Assembly (NCBI GenBank): GCA_963798655.1
Contig: CAWCUH010000004.1
Location: forward strand, 1,054,001-1,118,000
DNA from: CAVSMC01 sp963798655
Lineage (GTDB): Bacteria; Pseudomonadota; Gammaproteobacteria; Burkholderiales; Casimicrobiaceae
Reading direction: 5' to 3'
Length of the DNA: 64,000 bases
The translations under genes were made by a program, and so were the position numbers. The notes beneath the pieces are model-generated. The model saw only the letters and a list, made by a program, of their open reading frames with translations, was not told the origin of the DNA and did not search any database. Shown here piece by piece: positions 31,914 to 40,231 of this stretch (position 1 is its first letter; each line of letters starts with the position of its first letter).

Positions 31914-32969
31914 TCATGCCGGGGCGAAACGGATCGCGCCGTCGGCGCTCACGTGGCGCTCGGCGCGTCGCGCATGCACCAGATGGTTCAGATGCGCGAT
32001 CGTCTCGCCCATCGCGAAGAAGCGCTGCTGGGCGTCGAGCTCGCGACCGCCGAAGAGCACCGGCACGGCGTCGTGCGCCGACATCGGCGCTTGCGCTGTG
32101 CGGATCGCCCCATCGAGATCGGCAAGCCGTGCGCGATGGTGGGCGCGCAGCTGCGCGACGCGCACGCCGATGCCGCGAAACGGGATCCCGTGCGACGGCA
32201 GCACGAGCGTGTCCGCGGGCAACGACTCGAACGCGCCGAGCGAGTCGAGAAAGCGCTGCAGCGGATCGTCGTCCGGATTGATCGGCGATACGCTCACGTT
32301 GGTGGAGATCCTCGGCAGCAGCATATCCCCGGATATGAGGACGGCGCGCTCCGCGCTCCAGAGCGACGCGTGCTCGGGCGAGTGCCCGTGGCCTTCGAGC
32401 ACGCGCCAGCGCGCGCCGCCGAAATCGATCTCGTCGCCGTCGATGAGCCGCTGGAACCACGTCGGCAGCTCGGGCACGCCGCGCGCGTAGCGGTTGCCGC
32501 GCCGCTCCATCGTTGCGAGATGCTCGGCGCTCATGCCGTGGCGGCGAAAGATCTCGATCGTCGTGTCGACGTCGAACCCGGTGTGCTGGTCGCGCAGCGC
32601 GTGCGCGGTCGCGTACTCGGCGTACGTCATCGCGACCGGCGCGCCGAAGCGCGTCGAAAGCCAATGCGCGTTGCCGACGTGGTCCGGATGGCAATGGGTC
32701 GCGACGATGCGCGTGATCGCGCGTCCGGTCAGCGTCGTGGCGAAATGCGTCTGCCAGAGCGCGCGCGTCGGGGCGTCGCCGATCCCGCAGTCGATCAGCG
32801 TATGACCGCCAGCGTCGTCGGCGAGCCACAGGTTGACGTGATCGAGCGCGAACGGCAGCGGCATGCGGATCCAGCGCAGCCCCGGCGCGACGAGCCACGC
32901 ATCGCCCGGCGCCGGGGGTGCGGTGAATGCGTAGTCGAGGACGGCGGGCAGCGGTGCGGTCATGCGCAT
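31914..32969 (-). CDS. MBL-fold metallo-hydrolase
   Basis: Metallo-beta-lactamase superfamily hydrolase with a probable di-metal centre; substrate unknown. Ligands visible in the 351-residue product are HCHPDHVG (HxHxDH motif), the His in EGHGHSPEHASL, the bridging Asp in LISGDMLLP and the final His in LPSHGIPF. No signal peptide. ATGs at 32969 and 32963 are both possible. It lies 32 bases upstream of phaC on the same strand and may be co-transcribed with it; it is divergent from liuR. Confidence 0.85.
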   Translation of the reverse strand: MRMTAPLPAVLDYAFTAPPAPGDAWLVAPGLRWIRMPLPFALDHVNLWLADDAGGHTLIDCGIGDAPTRALWQTHFATTLTGRAITRIVATHCHPDHVGNAHWLSTRFGAPVAMTYAEYATAHALRDQHTGFDVDTTIEIFRRHGMSAEHLATMERRGNRYARGVPELPTWFQRLIDGDEIDFGGARWRVLEGHGHSPEHASLWSAERAVLISGDMLLPRISTNVSVSPINPDDDPLQRFLDSLGAFESLPADTLVLPSHGIPFRGIGVRVAQLRAHHRARLADLDGAIRTAQAPMSAHDAVPVLFGGRELDAQQRFFAMGETIAHLNHLVHARRAERHVSADGAIRFAPA

Positions 32970-33141
32970 GCGAAACGGCCGGCGTCGCGGCAGGCCTTCG
33001 GGCGGAGCTCAAGGAGTTCGCGGCACCCGGCGCTCTTGCGCCTTTTGTGCGGCGCAACATACTCGGTGATGCGAAACGCCCTGTCAAGCGACTATGGTAT
33101 CGTGAGACGCGTTCGACCAGCATTGCGCCGCCGCGATTCCG

Positions 33142-33663
33142 ATGCCCGCCCACTCTGCGCCCGCGTCGCGTGCGAAGCCCGCCAGCGGCGGGGCCGACGC
33201 CGCCGGCGAGCGCGGCGCGCTGCGCTCGCGGAGCACGTGGTCGATTTCCGATCTTGCGCAGGAATTCGCGCTCACCACCCGCGCGATCCGCTTTTACGAG
33301 GACGAAGGCCTGCTCGCGCCGCAGCGGCTCGGCACGCGCCGCCTGTACGGGCCCCGCGAGCGCACGCGGTTGAAGCTCATTCTGCGCGGCAAGCGTCTTG
33401 GCCTGTCGCTCACCGACATCAAGGAAATTCTCGATCTCTATGATTCTCGGCGCGGGGATCGGCCGCAGCTGCTGAAGTTCGTCGACGCGCTGGAGCGGCG
33501 GCGCCAGCAGCTCACCCAGCAGCGCGAGGACATCGAGATCGTGCTCCGCGAGATCGCCGCGATCGAGAAGGATTGCCGGCGGCGGCTCGCGCGGGCGAGC
33601 GCCGCCGAAGGGCCGACCGCCGAGGCAGCCCAAAGGCAAAGCCCGCAGGGCGAGCGCAGTTGA
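33142..33663 (+). CDS. liuR: MerR-family regulator of leucine/isovalerate catabolism
   Basis: DNA-binding regulator with a MerR winged helix-turn-helix (SISDLAQEFALTTRAIRFYEDEGLLAP, residues about 34-60) and a dimerising coiled coil (about 105-150), 173 residues. It lacks the cysteines of metal-sensing MerR proteins, as expected for LiuR, which is thought to respond to branched-chain acyl-CoA intermediates. It heads the leucine-degradation locus and is followed at once by a perfect palindrome suited to a dimeric regulator. The N-terminal 30 residues are low complexity and may not all be translated. Confidence 0.88.
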   Translation: MPAHSAPASRAKPASGGADAAGERGALRSRSTWSISDLAQEFALTTRAIRFYEDEGLLAPQRLGTRRLYGPRERTRLKLILRGKRLGLSLTDIKEILDLYDSRRGDRPQLLKFVDALERRRQQLTQQREDIEIVLREIAAIEKDCRRRLARASAAEGPTAEAAQRQSPQGERS

Positions 33664-33678
33664 CGTTTACGTAAACGT
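33663..33678. promoter_or_regulatory. Probable LiuR operator
   Basis: A perfect 16-bp palindrome, ACGTTTACGTAAACGT, begins at the last base of the liuR stop and lies 52 bases before the next gene. Its AT-rich centre contrasts with the GC-rich surroundings. LiuR-type regulators of proteobacteria bind TTACGTAAAC-like palindromes upstream of liu genes, so it is a good candidate for control of the downstream operon. No second perfect copy was seen in front of the other liu genes. Confidence 0.7.
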
Positions 33679-33729
33679 AACAGAAAATCGATCGCTCGCA
33701 GCCTGCGCGGCTGCTACGACCAGGACCTC

Positions 33730-34200
33730 ATGTCGCAACCGGTGCACGGCCGACGCTCGTTCGAGCCCGCGTTCGCGGGATACGCGGCACGCGTGCGTGC
33801 GAGCTTCGCGCGGCAAGGCGCTATGGCGTTGCTCGGCGCCGAGCTCGCCACCGTCGAGCCGGGCTATTGCGCGATCGTGCTTGTTCCGCGACCCGAGGTG
33901 TCGCAGCAGCATGGCTACGTGCATGCGGGCATCGTCAGCGCGATTGTCGATTCCGCCGGCGGCTACGCGGGCTTTTCGCTCTTTCCCGAAACGGCTTCGG
34001 TGCTGACGGTCGAGTTCAAGCTCAATCTGCTCGCTCCGGCCGACGGCGAGCGGCTGGTCGCCGAAGGCTTCGTCGTCAAGCCGGGCCGCACGCTGTCGAT
34101 CACGCGCGGCGAAGTGCACGCCGAGCGTGCCGGGCGCCGTGCGCTGGTCGCGCTGATGCAGCAGACGTTGATGGTGATGCACGGGAAGGCCGATGGCTGA
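33730..34200 (+). CDS. PaaI-type hotdog acyl-CoA thioesterase
   Basis: Small (156 aa) hotdog-fold protein with the PaaI-like active segment QQHGYVHAGIVSAIVDSAGG (His-Gly near residue 60 and Asp about 12 residues on) and the VEFKLNLLAPADG strand pair. Probably hydrolyses acyl-CoA intermediates or relieves CoA trapping in the leucine pathway. Placed directly behind the putative LiuR operator and 21 bases before liuA. Exact substrate not deducible. Confidence 0.82.
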   Translation: MSQPVHGRRSFEPAFAGYAARVRASFARQGAMALLGAELATVEPGYCAIVLVPRPEVSQQHGYVHAGIVSAIVDSAGGYAGFSLFPETASVLTVEFKLNLLAPADGERLVAEGFVVKPGRTLSITRGEVHAERAGRRALVALMQQTLMVMHGKADG

Positions 34201-34221
34201 CATGCCGCAGTCGAGGTGCCG

Positions 34222-35400
34222 ATGATCGATATCCCGTCGTTGACGTTCGCCCACGGCGAGACGATCGGCATGCTGCGCGACACTGTGCGCGCGTTCGCGC
34301 ACGCCGAGATTGCGCCGCGCGCCGAAGAGATCGACCGCTCGAACCAGTTCCCGCCGGACCTGTGGCGCAAGATGGGCGATCTCGGCGTGCTCGGGATAAC
34401 GGTCGACGAACAGTACGGCGGCAGCGCTCTCGGCTATCTTGCGCACATCGTCGCGATGGAGGAGATCTCGCGCGCGTCGGCGTCGGTGGGGCTCTCGTAC
34501 GGCGCTCACTCGAACCTCTGCGTCAACCAGATCCGGCGCAACGGCAACGAAGCGCAGAAGGCGCGCTACCTGCCGAAGCTCTGTTCGGGCGAGCACGTCG
34601 GCGCTCTTGCGATGAGCGAGCCCGGCTCGGGCTCCGACGTGGTGTCGATGCGTCTTCGCGCCGAGCGCAAAGGCGATCACTACGTGCTGGACGGCACGAA
34701 GATGTGGATCACCAACGGACCCGACGCCAGCACGCTGGTCGTCTATGCGAAGAGCGACGCCGACGCGGGCCCGCGCGGCATCACGGCGTTCATCGTCGAG
34801 AAGGGGATGAAGGGCTTCGCGACGGCGCAGAAGCTCGACAAGCTGGGGATGCGCGGATCGAACACGTGCGAACTCGTGTTCGACGATTGCGCCGTACCCG
34901 CGGAAAACGTGCTCGGCGGCGAAGGGCGTGGTGTCAACGTGTTGATGAGCGGTCTCGACTACGAGCGCGCCGTGCTCGCCGGCGGGCCGCTCGGCATCAT
35001 GGCCGCCTGCATGGACGCGGTGCTGCCGTACGTGCACGAGCGACGTCAGTTCGATCAGCCGATCGGCGAGTTCCAGCTGATGCAAGGCAAGCTCGCCGAC
35101 ATGTACACGACGATGAGCGCATGCCGCGCGTACGTCTACGCGGTCGGCGAGGCGCTCGATCGCGGCGACATCACGGGCAATCGCGCGCGCAAGGACGCTG
35201 CGGGGGCGATCCTCTACGCGGCGGAAAAGGCGACGTGGATGGCCGGCGAGGCGATCCAGTGCCTCGGCGGCAACGGCTACATCAACGACTATCCGACCGG
35301 CCGGCTATGGCGCGACGCGAAGCTCTACGAGATCGGCGCCGGCACGTCGGAGATTCGCCGCATGCTGATCGGCCGCGAATTGTTCAACGAGACGAAATGA
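34222..35400 (+). CDS. liuA: Isovaleryl-CoA dehydrogenase
   Basis: FAD enzyme oxidising isovaleryl-CoA to 3-methylcrotonyl-CoA, the committed step of leucine degradation; electrons go to ETF. The 392-residue product has the family blocks ALAMSEPGSGSDVVSM, KMWITNGPDA, and the isovaleryl-specific catalytic Glu in LDYERAVLAGGPLG. The C-terminal motif reads EIGAGTSEIRR, lacking the Glu used as base in short- and medium-chain enzymes, which supports isovaleryl specificity. ATG 34222 preferred over GTG 34216. Confidence 0.95.
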   Translation: MIDIPSLTFAHGETIGMLRDTVRAFAHAEIAPRAEEIDRSNQFPPDLWRKMGDLGVLGITVDEQYGGSALGYLAHIVAMEEISRASASVGLSYGAHSNLCVNQIRRNGNEAQKARYLPKLCSGEHVGALAMSEPGSGSDVVSMRLRAERKGDHYVLDGTKMWITNGPDASTLVVYAKSDADAGPRGITAFIVEKGMKGFATAQKLDKLGMRGSNTCELVFDDCAVPAENVLGGEGRGVNVLMSGLDYERAVLAGGPLGIMAACMDAVLPYVHERRQFDQPIGEFQLMQGKLADMYTTMSACRAYVYAVGEALDRGDITGNRARKDAAGAILYAAEKATWMAGEAIQCLGGNGYINDYPTGRLWRDAKLYEIGAGTSEIRRMLIGRELFNETK

Positions 35401-35407
35401 TGTTGGG

Positions 35408-35483
35408 TTGTCGTCCCCGCGCAGGCGGGGACCCAGTGACTTTCGACAAAGACGCTGGATCCCCGCTTTCGCGGGAATGACGG
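35408..35483. repeat. REP-like element, two inverted units
   Basis: Two related units face each other in the 105-base liuA-thiolase spacer. The left one (35408-35445) has the hairpin TCCCCGC-GCAG-GCGGGGA followed by CCCAGTGACTTTCG. The right one (35444-35483), read on the complement, has TCCCGCGAAAGCGGGGA followed by TCCAGCGTCTTT. Together they form an imperfect palindrome of REP or BIME type. A third, degenerate unit is at 7094-7138. No transposase gene is nearby. Confidence 0.75.
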
Positions 35484-35505
35484 CCAGCACCGAATGGAGG
35501 CTGCC

Positions 35506-36690
35506 ATGCTGAACGATCCGATCGTCATCGTCGGCGCCGCGAGAACGCCGATGGGCGCTTTCATGGGCGACTTCTCGTCGCTGTCGGCGAACGAACTGGG
35601 CGCCGTCGCGATCAAGGCGGCGGTCGAGCGCGCGCGCATCGCGCCCGCCGACGTGCAGGAAGTGATCATGGGCAACGTGCTGCCGGCCGGCCAGGGACAG
35701 GCGCCCGCGCGGCAGGCGGCGATCAAGGCGGGGCTTCCGCTTTCCGCCGGTGCGACGACGGTGAACAAGATGTGCGGCTCGGCGATGAAGGCGGCGATGC
35801 TCGCGCACGACCTGCTCGCGGCCGGAACGAACGACGTCATGGTCGCCGGCGGCATGGAATCGATGTCGAACGCGCCATACCTGATGCCGAAGGCGCGCGC
35901 CGGCTACCGGATGGGACATCAGACCGTCTACGACCACATGTTCCTCGACGGGCTCGAGGATGCGTACGACAAGGGCCGGCTGATGGGAACGTTCGCGGAG
36001 GATTGTGCAGCGTCGTTCGACTTCACGCGCGAGCGGCAGGACGCGTTCGCCCTGTCGTCGCTCGAGCGCGCGCTCGGCGCCAACAACGACGGCACGTTCG
36101 GATGGGAGATCGCGCCGGTCACCATTCCCGGCAGGAAGGGCGACGTCGTCGTCGACAGGGACGAGCAGCCGGCGAAGGCGATGCCGGACAAGATCCCGCT
36201 GCTCAAGCCCGCGTTTCGCAAGGACGGCACGGTGACCGCTGCCAACTCGTCGTCGATCTCCGATGGCGCCGCCGCGCTGGTGATGATGCGCCGATCGACG
36301 GCGGAGAAGCGCGGCCTCGCGCCGCTCGCCGTCGTCGTCGCGCACGCGACGCATGCGCAGGAGCCGGGACTGTTCACCACGGCGCCCGTGGGCGCGATTC
36401 GCAAGCTGTTCGACAGGACGGGCTGGAGCACGAAGAGCGTCGATCTCTTCGAGGTGAACGAGGCGTTCGCCGTCGTCACGATGGCGGCGATGCGCGAGCA
36501 CGACATCGCGCACGATGTGATGAACGTGCACGGCGGCGCGTGCGCGCTGGGCCATCCGATCGGCGCGTCGGGCGCGCGCATCGTGGTCACGCTGCTCGGC
36601 GCGCTGCGCAAGCGCGGGTTGCGCCGCGGCGTCGCCGCGCTGTGCATCGGCGGCGGCGAGGCCACCGCGATGGCGATCGAGCGGGTGTAG
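35506..36690 (+). CDS. Acetyl-CoA C-acetyltransferase (thiolase)
   Basis: Cytosolic thiolase interconverting acetoacetyl-CoA and two acetyl-CoA, a logical end step for leucine-derived acetoacetate once activated. The 394-residue protein has the acyl-accepting Cys in NKMCGSAMKA (near residue 90), NEAF, and the C-terminal GGACALGHPIGASGARI and CIGGGEATAMAIE with the second catalytic Cys. Start taken at ATG 35506 because GGAGG sits 5 bases before it; the ATG at 35494 overlaps that ribosome-binding site. Separated from liuA by the REP-like element. Confidence 0.93.
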   Translation: MLNDPIVIVGAARTPMGAFMGDFSSLSANELGAVAIKAAVERARIAPADVQEVIMGNVLPAGQGQAPARQAAIKAGLPLSAGATTVNKMCGSAMKAAMLAHDLLAAGTNDVMVAGGMESMSNAPYLMPKARAGYRMGHQTVYDHMFLDGLEDAYDKGRLMGTFAEDCAASFDFTRERQDAFALSSLERALGANNDGTFGWEIAPVTIPGRKGDVVVDRDEQPAKAMPDKIPLLKPAFRKDGTVTAANSSSISDGAAALVMMRRSTAEKRGLAPLAVVVAHATHAQEPGLFTTAPVGAIRKLFDRTGWSTKSVDLFEVNEAFAVVTMAAMREHDIAHDVMNVHGGACALGHPIGASGARIVVTLLGALRKRGLRRGVAALCIGGGEATAMAIERV

Positions 36691-36701
36691 CGGAGACTTT
36701 C

Positions 36702-37337
36702 ATGCCGAGCGCCGACAACGTCGCGCTGTTCGCCGTCGCGAGCGTGCTGCTCGTGCTCACACCGGGGCCGAACCTGCTGTATCTGGTGTCGCGCACGCTG
36801 TGCCAGGGACGCGGAGCCGGTCTCGTGTCGCTCGCCGGCACGACGTCGGGTTTCGCCGTTCACATCATCGCGGCGTCGCTCGGGCTCTCGGCGGTGTTCA
36901 TCGCGGTTCCGGTCGCGTACGACGCCGTCCGCTGGGCCGGCGCCGCGTATCTCGTCTGGCTCGCGTGGGATGCCGTGCGGCCGGGAGCGCAGGGCGGACT
37001 GTTCCAGCCGCGGACGCTGTCACCGGAGCCGCCGCGCCGGCTCTTGCGCAACGGCATGATCACGAGCATTCTCAATCCGAAGGTCGCGCTGTTCTATCTC
37101 GCGCTGTTTCCCCAGTTCGTCGACCCTTCGCGCGGCAGCGTGTTCACGCAGTCGCTCGTGCTGGGCGCGGTGCAGATCGCGATCTCGGTCGTCGGCGACA
37201 CCGTGTTCGTGCTGACCGCGGCCGGCGTCGCCGGATGGCTCGGGCAGCGCCCGGTCTGGATGGCCGCGCAGCGGTGGGTGCTCGCGACGGTATTCGTCGG
37301 CATCGCCGCGAAGCTCGCTCTCGACGAGCGCCGATGA
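36702..37337 (+). CDS. LysE/RhtB-family amino-acid exporter
   Basis: Inner-membrane exporter of 211 residues with about six membrane helices. Family marks are LTPGPNLLYLVSRTLCQGRGAGLVSLAG near the N-terminus and the loop NPKVALFYLALFPQFV in the middle. Relatives export homoserine, lysine, threonine or leucine; in this operon an export role for branched-chain or related amino acids is possible but unproven. ATG 36702 is 11 bases after the thiolase stop. Confidence 0.85.
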   Translation: MPSADNVALFAVASVLLVLTPGPNLLYLVSRTLCQGRGAGLVSLAGTTSGFAVHIIAASLGLSAVFIAVPVAYDAVRWAGAAYLVWLAWDAVRPGAQGGLFQPRTLSPEPPRRLLRNGMITSILNPKVALFYLALFPQFVDPSRGSVFTQSLVLGAVQIAISVVGDTVFVLTAAGVAGWLGQRPVWMAAQRWVLATVFVGIAAKLALDERR

Positions 37338-37403
37338 GCGCGCGGGGCGAAGCCAAGGCGCGAAGCGGGCGTCCGCGCGGAGGCCGACCGTGAGCGCGAT
37401 CGC

Positions 37404-38537
37404 ATGCTGCTGAGCGACGAGCAATCGGCGATCCGCGACACGATCGGCGCGTTCGCGCGCGAGCGCCTCGCGCCGAATGCCGCCAGGTGGGATCGCGAGC
37501 ACGCGTTTCCGCTCGACGCGTTGCGCGCGCTCGGCGCGCTCGGCGCGATGGGCGTCGTCGTGCCCGAGCGCTGGGGCGGCGCGGAGCTCGACTACGTGTC
37601 GCTCGCCGTCGCGCTGGAGGAGATCGCCGCCGGCGACGGCGCGACGTCGACGATCGTCAGCGTGCAGAACTCGGTCGTCTGCGGGCCGATCCTCGCATTC
37701 GGCACCGACGCGCAGAAGGAGCGCTGGCTCGCGCCGCTTGCGCGCGGCGAAAGGCTCGGTTGCTTCTGCCTCACCGAGCCGCAGGCAGGCTCGGACGCGT
37801 CGGCGATCACGACGCGGGCGAGCCGGCGCGGCGATCGCTGGATCATCTCCGGCGTCAAGCAGTTCATCACCACCGGCGAGAACGCCGACGTCGCGATCGT
37901 GTTCGCCGTCACCGATCGTGCGGCTGGCAAGAAGGGCATCTCCGCATTCATCGTCGACACGAAGACCAAGGGCTACGTCGTCGCGCGCATCGAGGACAAG
38001 CTCGGCCAGCGCGCGTCGGACACCGCGCAGATCGCGTTCGAGGACTGTGAAGTGCCCGCCGATTGCCTGCTCGGCCGCGAAGGCGACGGCTACCGGATCG
38101 CGCTCGCCAATCTCGAGGCGGGGCGCATCGGCATCGGCGCGCAGGCTGTCGGCATGGCCCGCGCGGCATTCGACGCGGCGATCGCCTACGCCGGCGAGCG
38201 CACGTCGTTCGGCAAGCCGCTCGCGGCGCACCAGGCGATCGCGTTCAAGCTCGCCGACATGGCGGTCGAGATCGAGGCGGCACGCCAGCTCGTCTGGCAC
38301 GCGGCGGCGCTGCGCGACGCCGGCAAGCCGTGCCTCAAAGAAGCTTCGATGGCGAAGCTCTTTGCTTCAGAGATGGCCGAGCGTGTCTGCTCGTCGGCGA
38401 TCCAGGTGCACGGCGGGTCCGGTTACATCGCCGATTTTCCGGTCGAGCGCATCTATCGCGACGTGCGCGTGTGCCAGATTTACGAGGGGACGAGCGAGAT
38501 CCAGCGACTCGTCATCAGCCGTGCGCTCGCCGGTTGA
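37404..38537 (+). CDS. Acyl-CoA dehydrogenase, short-chain type
   Basis: Second acyl-CoA dehydrogenase of the locus (377 aa). It has FCLTEPQAGSDASAI, KQFITTGENADV and, unlike liuA, the short/medium-chain catalytic Glu in QIYEGTSEIQR. That points to straight or 2-methyl-branched short acyl-CoA substrates (butyryl, isobutyryl or 2-methylbutyryl). The gene ends inside the start of the MaoC-like gene (17-base overlap), so the two may form an oxidation/hydration pair. Confidence 0.9.
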   Translation: MLLSDEQSAIRDTIGAFARERLAPNAARWDREHAFPLDALRALGALGAMGVVVPERWGGAELDYVSLAVALEEIAAGDGATSTIVSVQNSVVCGPILAFGTDAQKERWLAPLARGERLGCFCLTEPQAGSDASAITTRASRRGDRWIISGVKQFITTGENADVAIVFAVTDRAAGKKGISAFIVDTKTKGYVVARIEDKLGQRASDTAQIAFEDCEVPADCLLGREGDGYRIALANLEAGRIGIGAQAVGMARAAFDAAIAYAGERTSFGKPLAAHQAIAFKLADMAVEIEAARQLVWHAAALRDAGKPCLKEASMAKLFASEMAERVCSSAIQVHGGSGYIADFPVERIYRDVRVCQIYEGTSEIQRLVISRALAG

Positions 38538-38970
38538 ATCGCCGCGCTACAGCGCGATCGAGCCGGGCGCGCGCTTCGAGCGGCGCGTCGTGTTCGACGC
38601 CGATTCCATCCGCGCGTTCGCGCTGGTGTGCGGCGATGCGAATCCGCTGCATCATGACGACGCGACTGCCGCCGCAGGCCGGTTCGGCACGCTGATCGCG
38701 TCGGGGCCGCATGTCACCGCGCTGATGATGGGACTCGACGCGACGTATTTCACTCGCGCACACGAGGCGCTCGGGCTCGGTTTCGAATTCCGCTTCGTTC
38801 GCGCCGTGCGCGCCGGCGTCACGCTGACGCTCGAGTGGACGGTCGCGAGCGTCGAGGCCAAGGATTCGCTCGGCGGCGACATCGTCACCGTCGAAGGGCG
38901 CGCGGTCGACGACGACGGCAACGTGTACGTGACCGGGCGCGGCCGCAATCTCGTTCGCCGCCCAAGGTGA
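38521..38970 (+). CDS. MaoC-like dehydratase
   Basis: Hotdog-fold enoyl-CoA hydratase-type protein of 149 residues with the hydratase-2 signature GDANPLHHDD (Asp and His dyad) and ASGPHVTALMMG. Start assigned to GTG 38521, which overlaps the 3' end of the acyl-CoA dehydrogenase; this is the first start in the frame that includes the full domain. Probably hydrates the product of the neighbouring dehydrogenase. Three bases separate it from the next gene. Confidence 0.82.
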   Translation: MRSPVESPRYSAIEPGARFERRVVFDADSIRAFALVCGDANPLHHDDATAAAGRFGTLIASGPHVTALMMGLDATYFTRAHEALGLGFEFRFVRAVRAGVTLTLEWTVASVEAKDSLGGDIVTVEGRAVDDDGNVYVTGRGRNLVRRPR

Positions 38971-38973
38971 TTC

Positions 38974-39579
38974 ATGGCCTCAGCCATCGAGTTCTGGTTC
39001 GATTTCTCGTCGCCGTACGGCTTTCTCGCATCGCACCGCATCGATGCGCTCGCGGCGAAGCACGGCCGCAGCGTCGACTGGCGGCCGATGCTGCTCGGCG
39101 TCGCGTTCAAGCAGGTTGGCACGGCACCGCTCACATCGTTCCCGCTGAAGGGCGAGTATTCGAAGCGCGACATGTTTCGCAGCGCCCGTTTCCACGGTGT
39201 CGAGGCGTTCGCGCTTCCGTCGCGATTTCCGATCGCGACGCAGGCTCCCGCTCGCATCGTCGTGTGGCTGAAGCAAAAGGATCGCGACCTCGCGAAGCGC
39301 GTGGCCCGGCGACTGTATCGCGCATACTTTGTCGACGACGTCGACATCTCGGACGCCGAGCGCGCGGCGTCGATCGCGGCAGCCGAAGGCATCGACGCGA
39401 CGAGCGTGCGTGCAGCGGTCGACGATCCGGCGGTCAAGGACCTGCTGAAGCGCGACGTCGACGAGGCGCTCGCACGCGGCGTGTTCGGCTCGCCGTTCGT
39501 GTTCGTCGACGGCGAGCCGTTCTGGGGCCTCGACCGTTTCGACCAGATCGACCGCTGGCTCTCGACCGGCGGCTTTTGA
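38974..39579 (+). CDS. DsbA-family 2-hydroxychromene-2-carboxylate isomerase-like protein (first copy)
   Basis: Kappa-class GST/DsbA-fold protein (201 aa). It starts with IEFWFDFSSPYGFLAS, where the SSPY Ser replaces the CxxC cysteines of oxidoreductases and serves glutathione binding. It ends with GVFGSPFVFVDGEPFWGLDR, the conserved cis-Pro loop. The named reaction belongs to naphthalene catabolism, but no other genes of that pathway are here, so the true substrate is unknown. A GST follows 12 bases later and a second paralogue is at 47458. Confidence 0.85.
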   Translation: MASAIEFWFDFSSPYGFLASHRIDALAAKHGRSVDWRPMLLGVAFKQVGTAPLTSFPLKGEYSKRDMFRSARFHGVEAFALPSRFPIATQAPARIVVWLKQKDRDLAKRVARRLYRAYFVDDVDISDAERAASIAAAEGIDATSVRAAVDDPAVKDLLKRDVDEALARGVFGSPFVFVDGEPFWGLDRFDQIDRWLSTGGF

Positions 39580-39591
39580 CCCGGGCAGACG

Positions 39592-40224
39592 ATGGCCGAA
39601 TACACGCTCTATTGCTTCGCCCAGTCCGGCAACTGCTACAAGGCGGCGCTTGCGCTCGAGCTTGGCGGCGCCGACTGGACGCCGCGCTTCGTCGACTATT
39701 TCAACGGCGAGACGCGTACGCCGGCGTACCGCGCGATCAACGTGATGGGCGAGGCGCCGGTGCTCGAGCATCGCGGCGGCCGGCTGTCGCAATCCGGCGT
39801 GATTCTCGACTATCTTGCCGAGACGCTCCGCCGTTTCGGTCCCAGCGACGCCGCAGAGCGGCGCGACATGCTGCGCTGGCTGCTCTGGGACAACCACAAG
39901 CTGACGAGCTACACGGCGACGTACCGGTTCATGCGCGCGCTGACGAAGAACCCCGATCCGGGCGCGATGGCGGAATTCCGCAAGCGCGCCGAAGCCGCCT
40001 GGGGCGTGCTGAACGCGCACCTCGACGGCCGGTACTACATCGTCGGCGACCGGCTGACCATCGTCGATATTTCGGCGTGCGGCTACCTGTTCTTCGACGA
40101 CGAGATCGGCGTCGACTGGTCGACATATCCGAACGTAGCCTCGTGGCTCGACCGCATCCGCGAGCAGCCGCGCTGGAAGCATCCGTACGAGCTGATGCCC
40201 GGCCACCCGTTGCCCTCGGCGTGA
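39592..40224 (+). CDS. Glutathione S-transferase family protein
   Basis: Cytosolic GST-fold protein (210 aa): thioredoxin-like N-terminal domain (YTLYCFAQSGNCYKAALALE, with Ser/Cys near residue 12-14), the GSH-contact motif GEAPVLEHRGGRLSQSGVILDYL, and an all-helical C-terminal domain with YYIVGDRLTIVDISACGY. Lies between a GSH-type isomerase and liuB, all within 12-base gaps, implying a linked detoxification function in the operon. Substrate unknown. Confidence 0.88.
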   Translation: MAEYTLYCFAQSGNCYKAALALELGGADWTPRFVDYFNGETRTPAYRAINVMGEAPVLEHRGGRLSQSGVILDYLAETLRRFGPSDAAERRDMLRWLLWDNHKLTSYTATYRFMRALTKNPDPGAMAEFRKRAEAAWGVLNAHLDGRYYIVGDRLTIVDISACGYLFFDDEIGVDWSTYPNVASWLDRIREQPRWKHPYELMPGHPLPSA

Positions 40225-40231
40225 CGCACGC

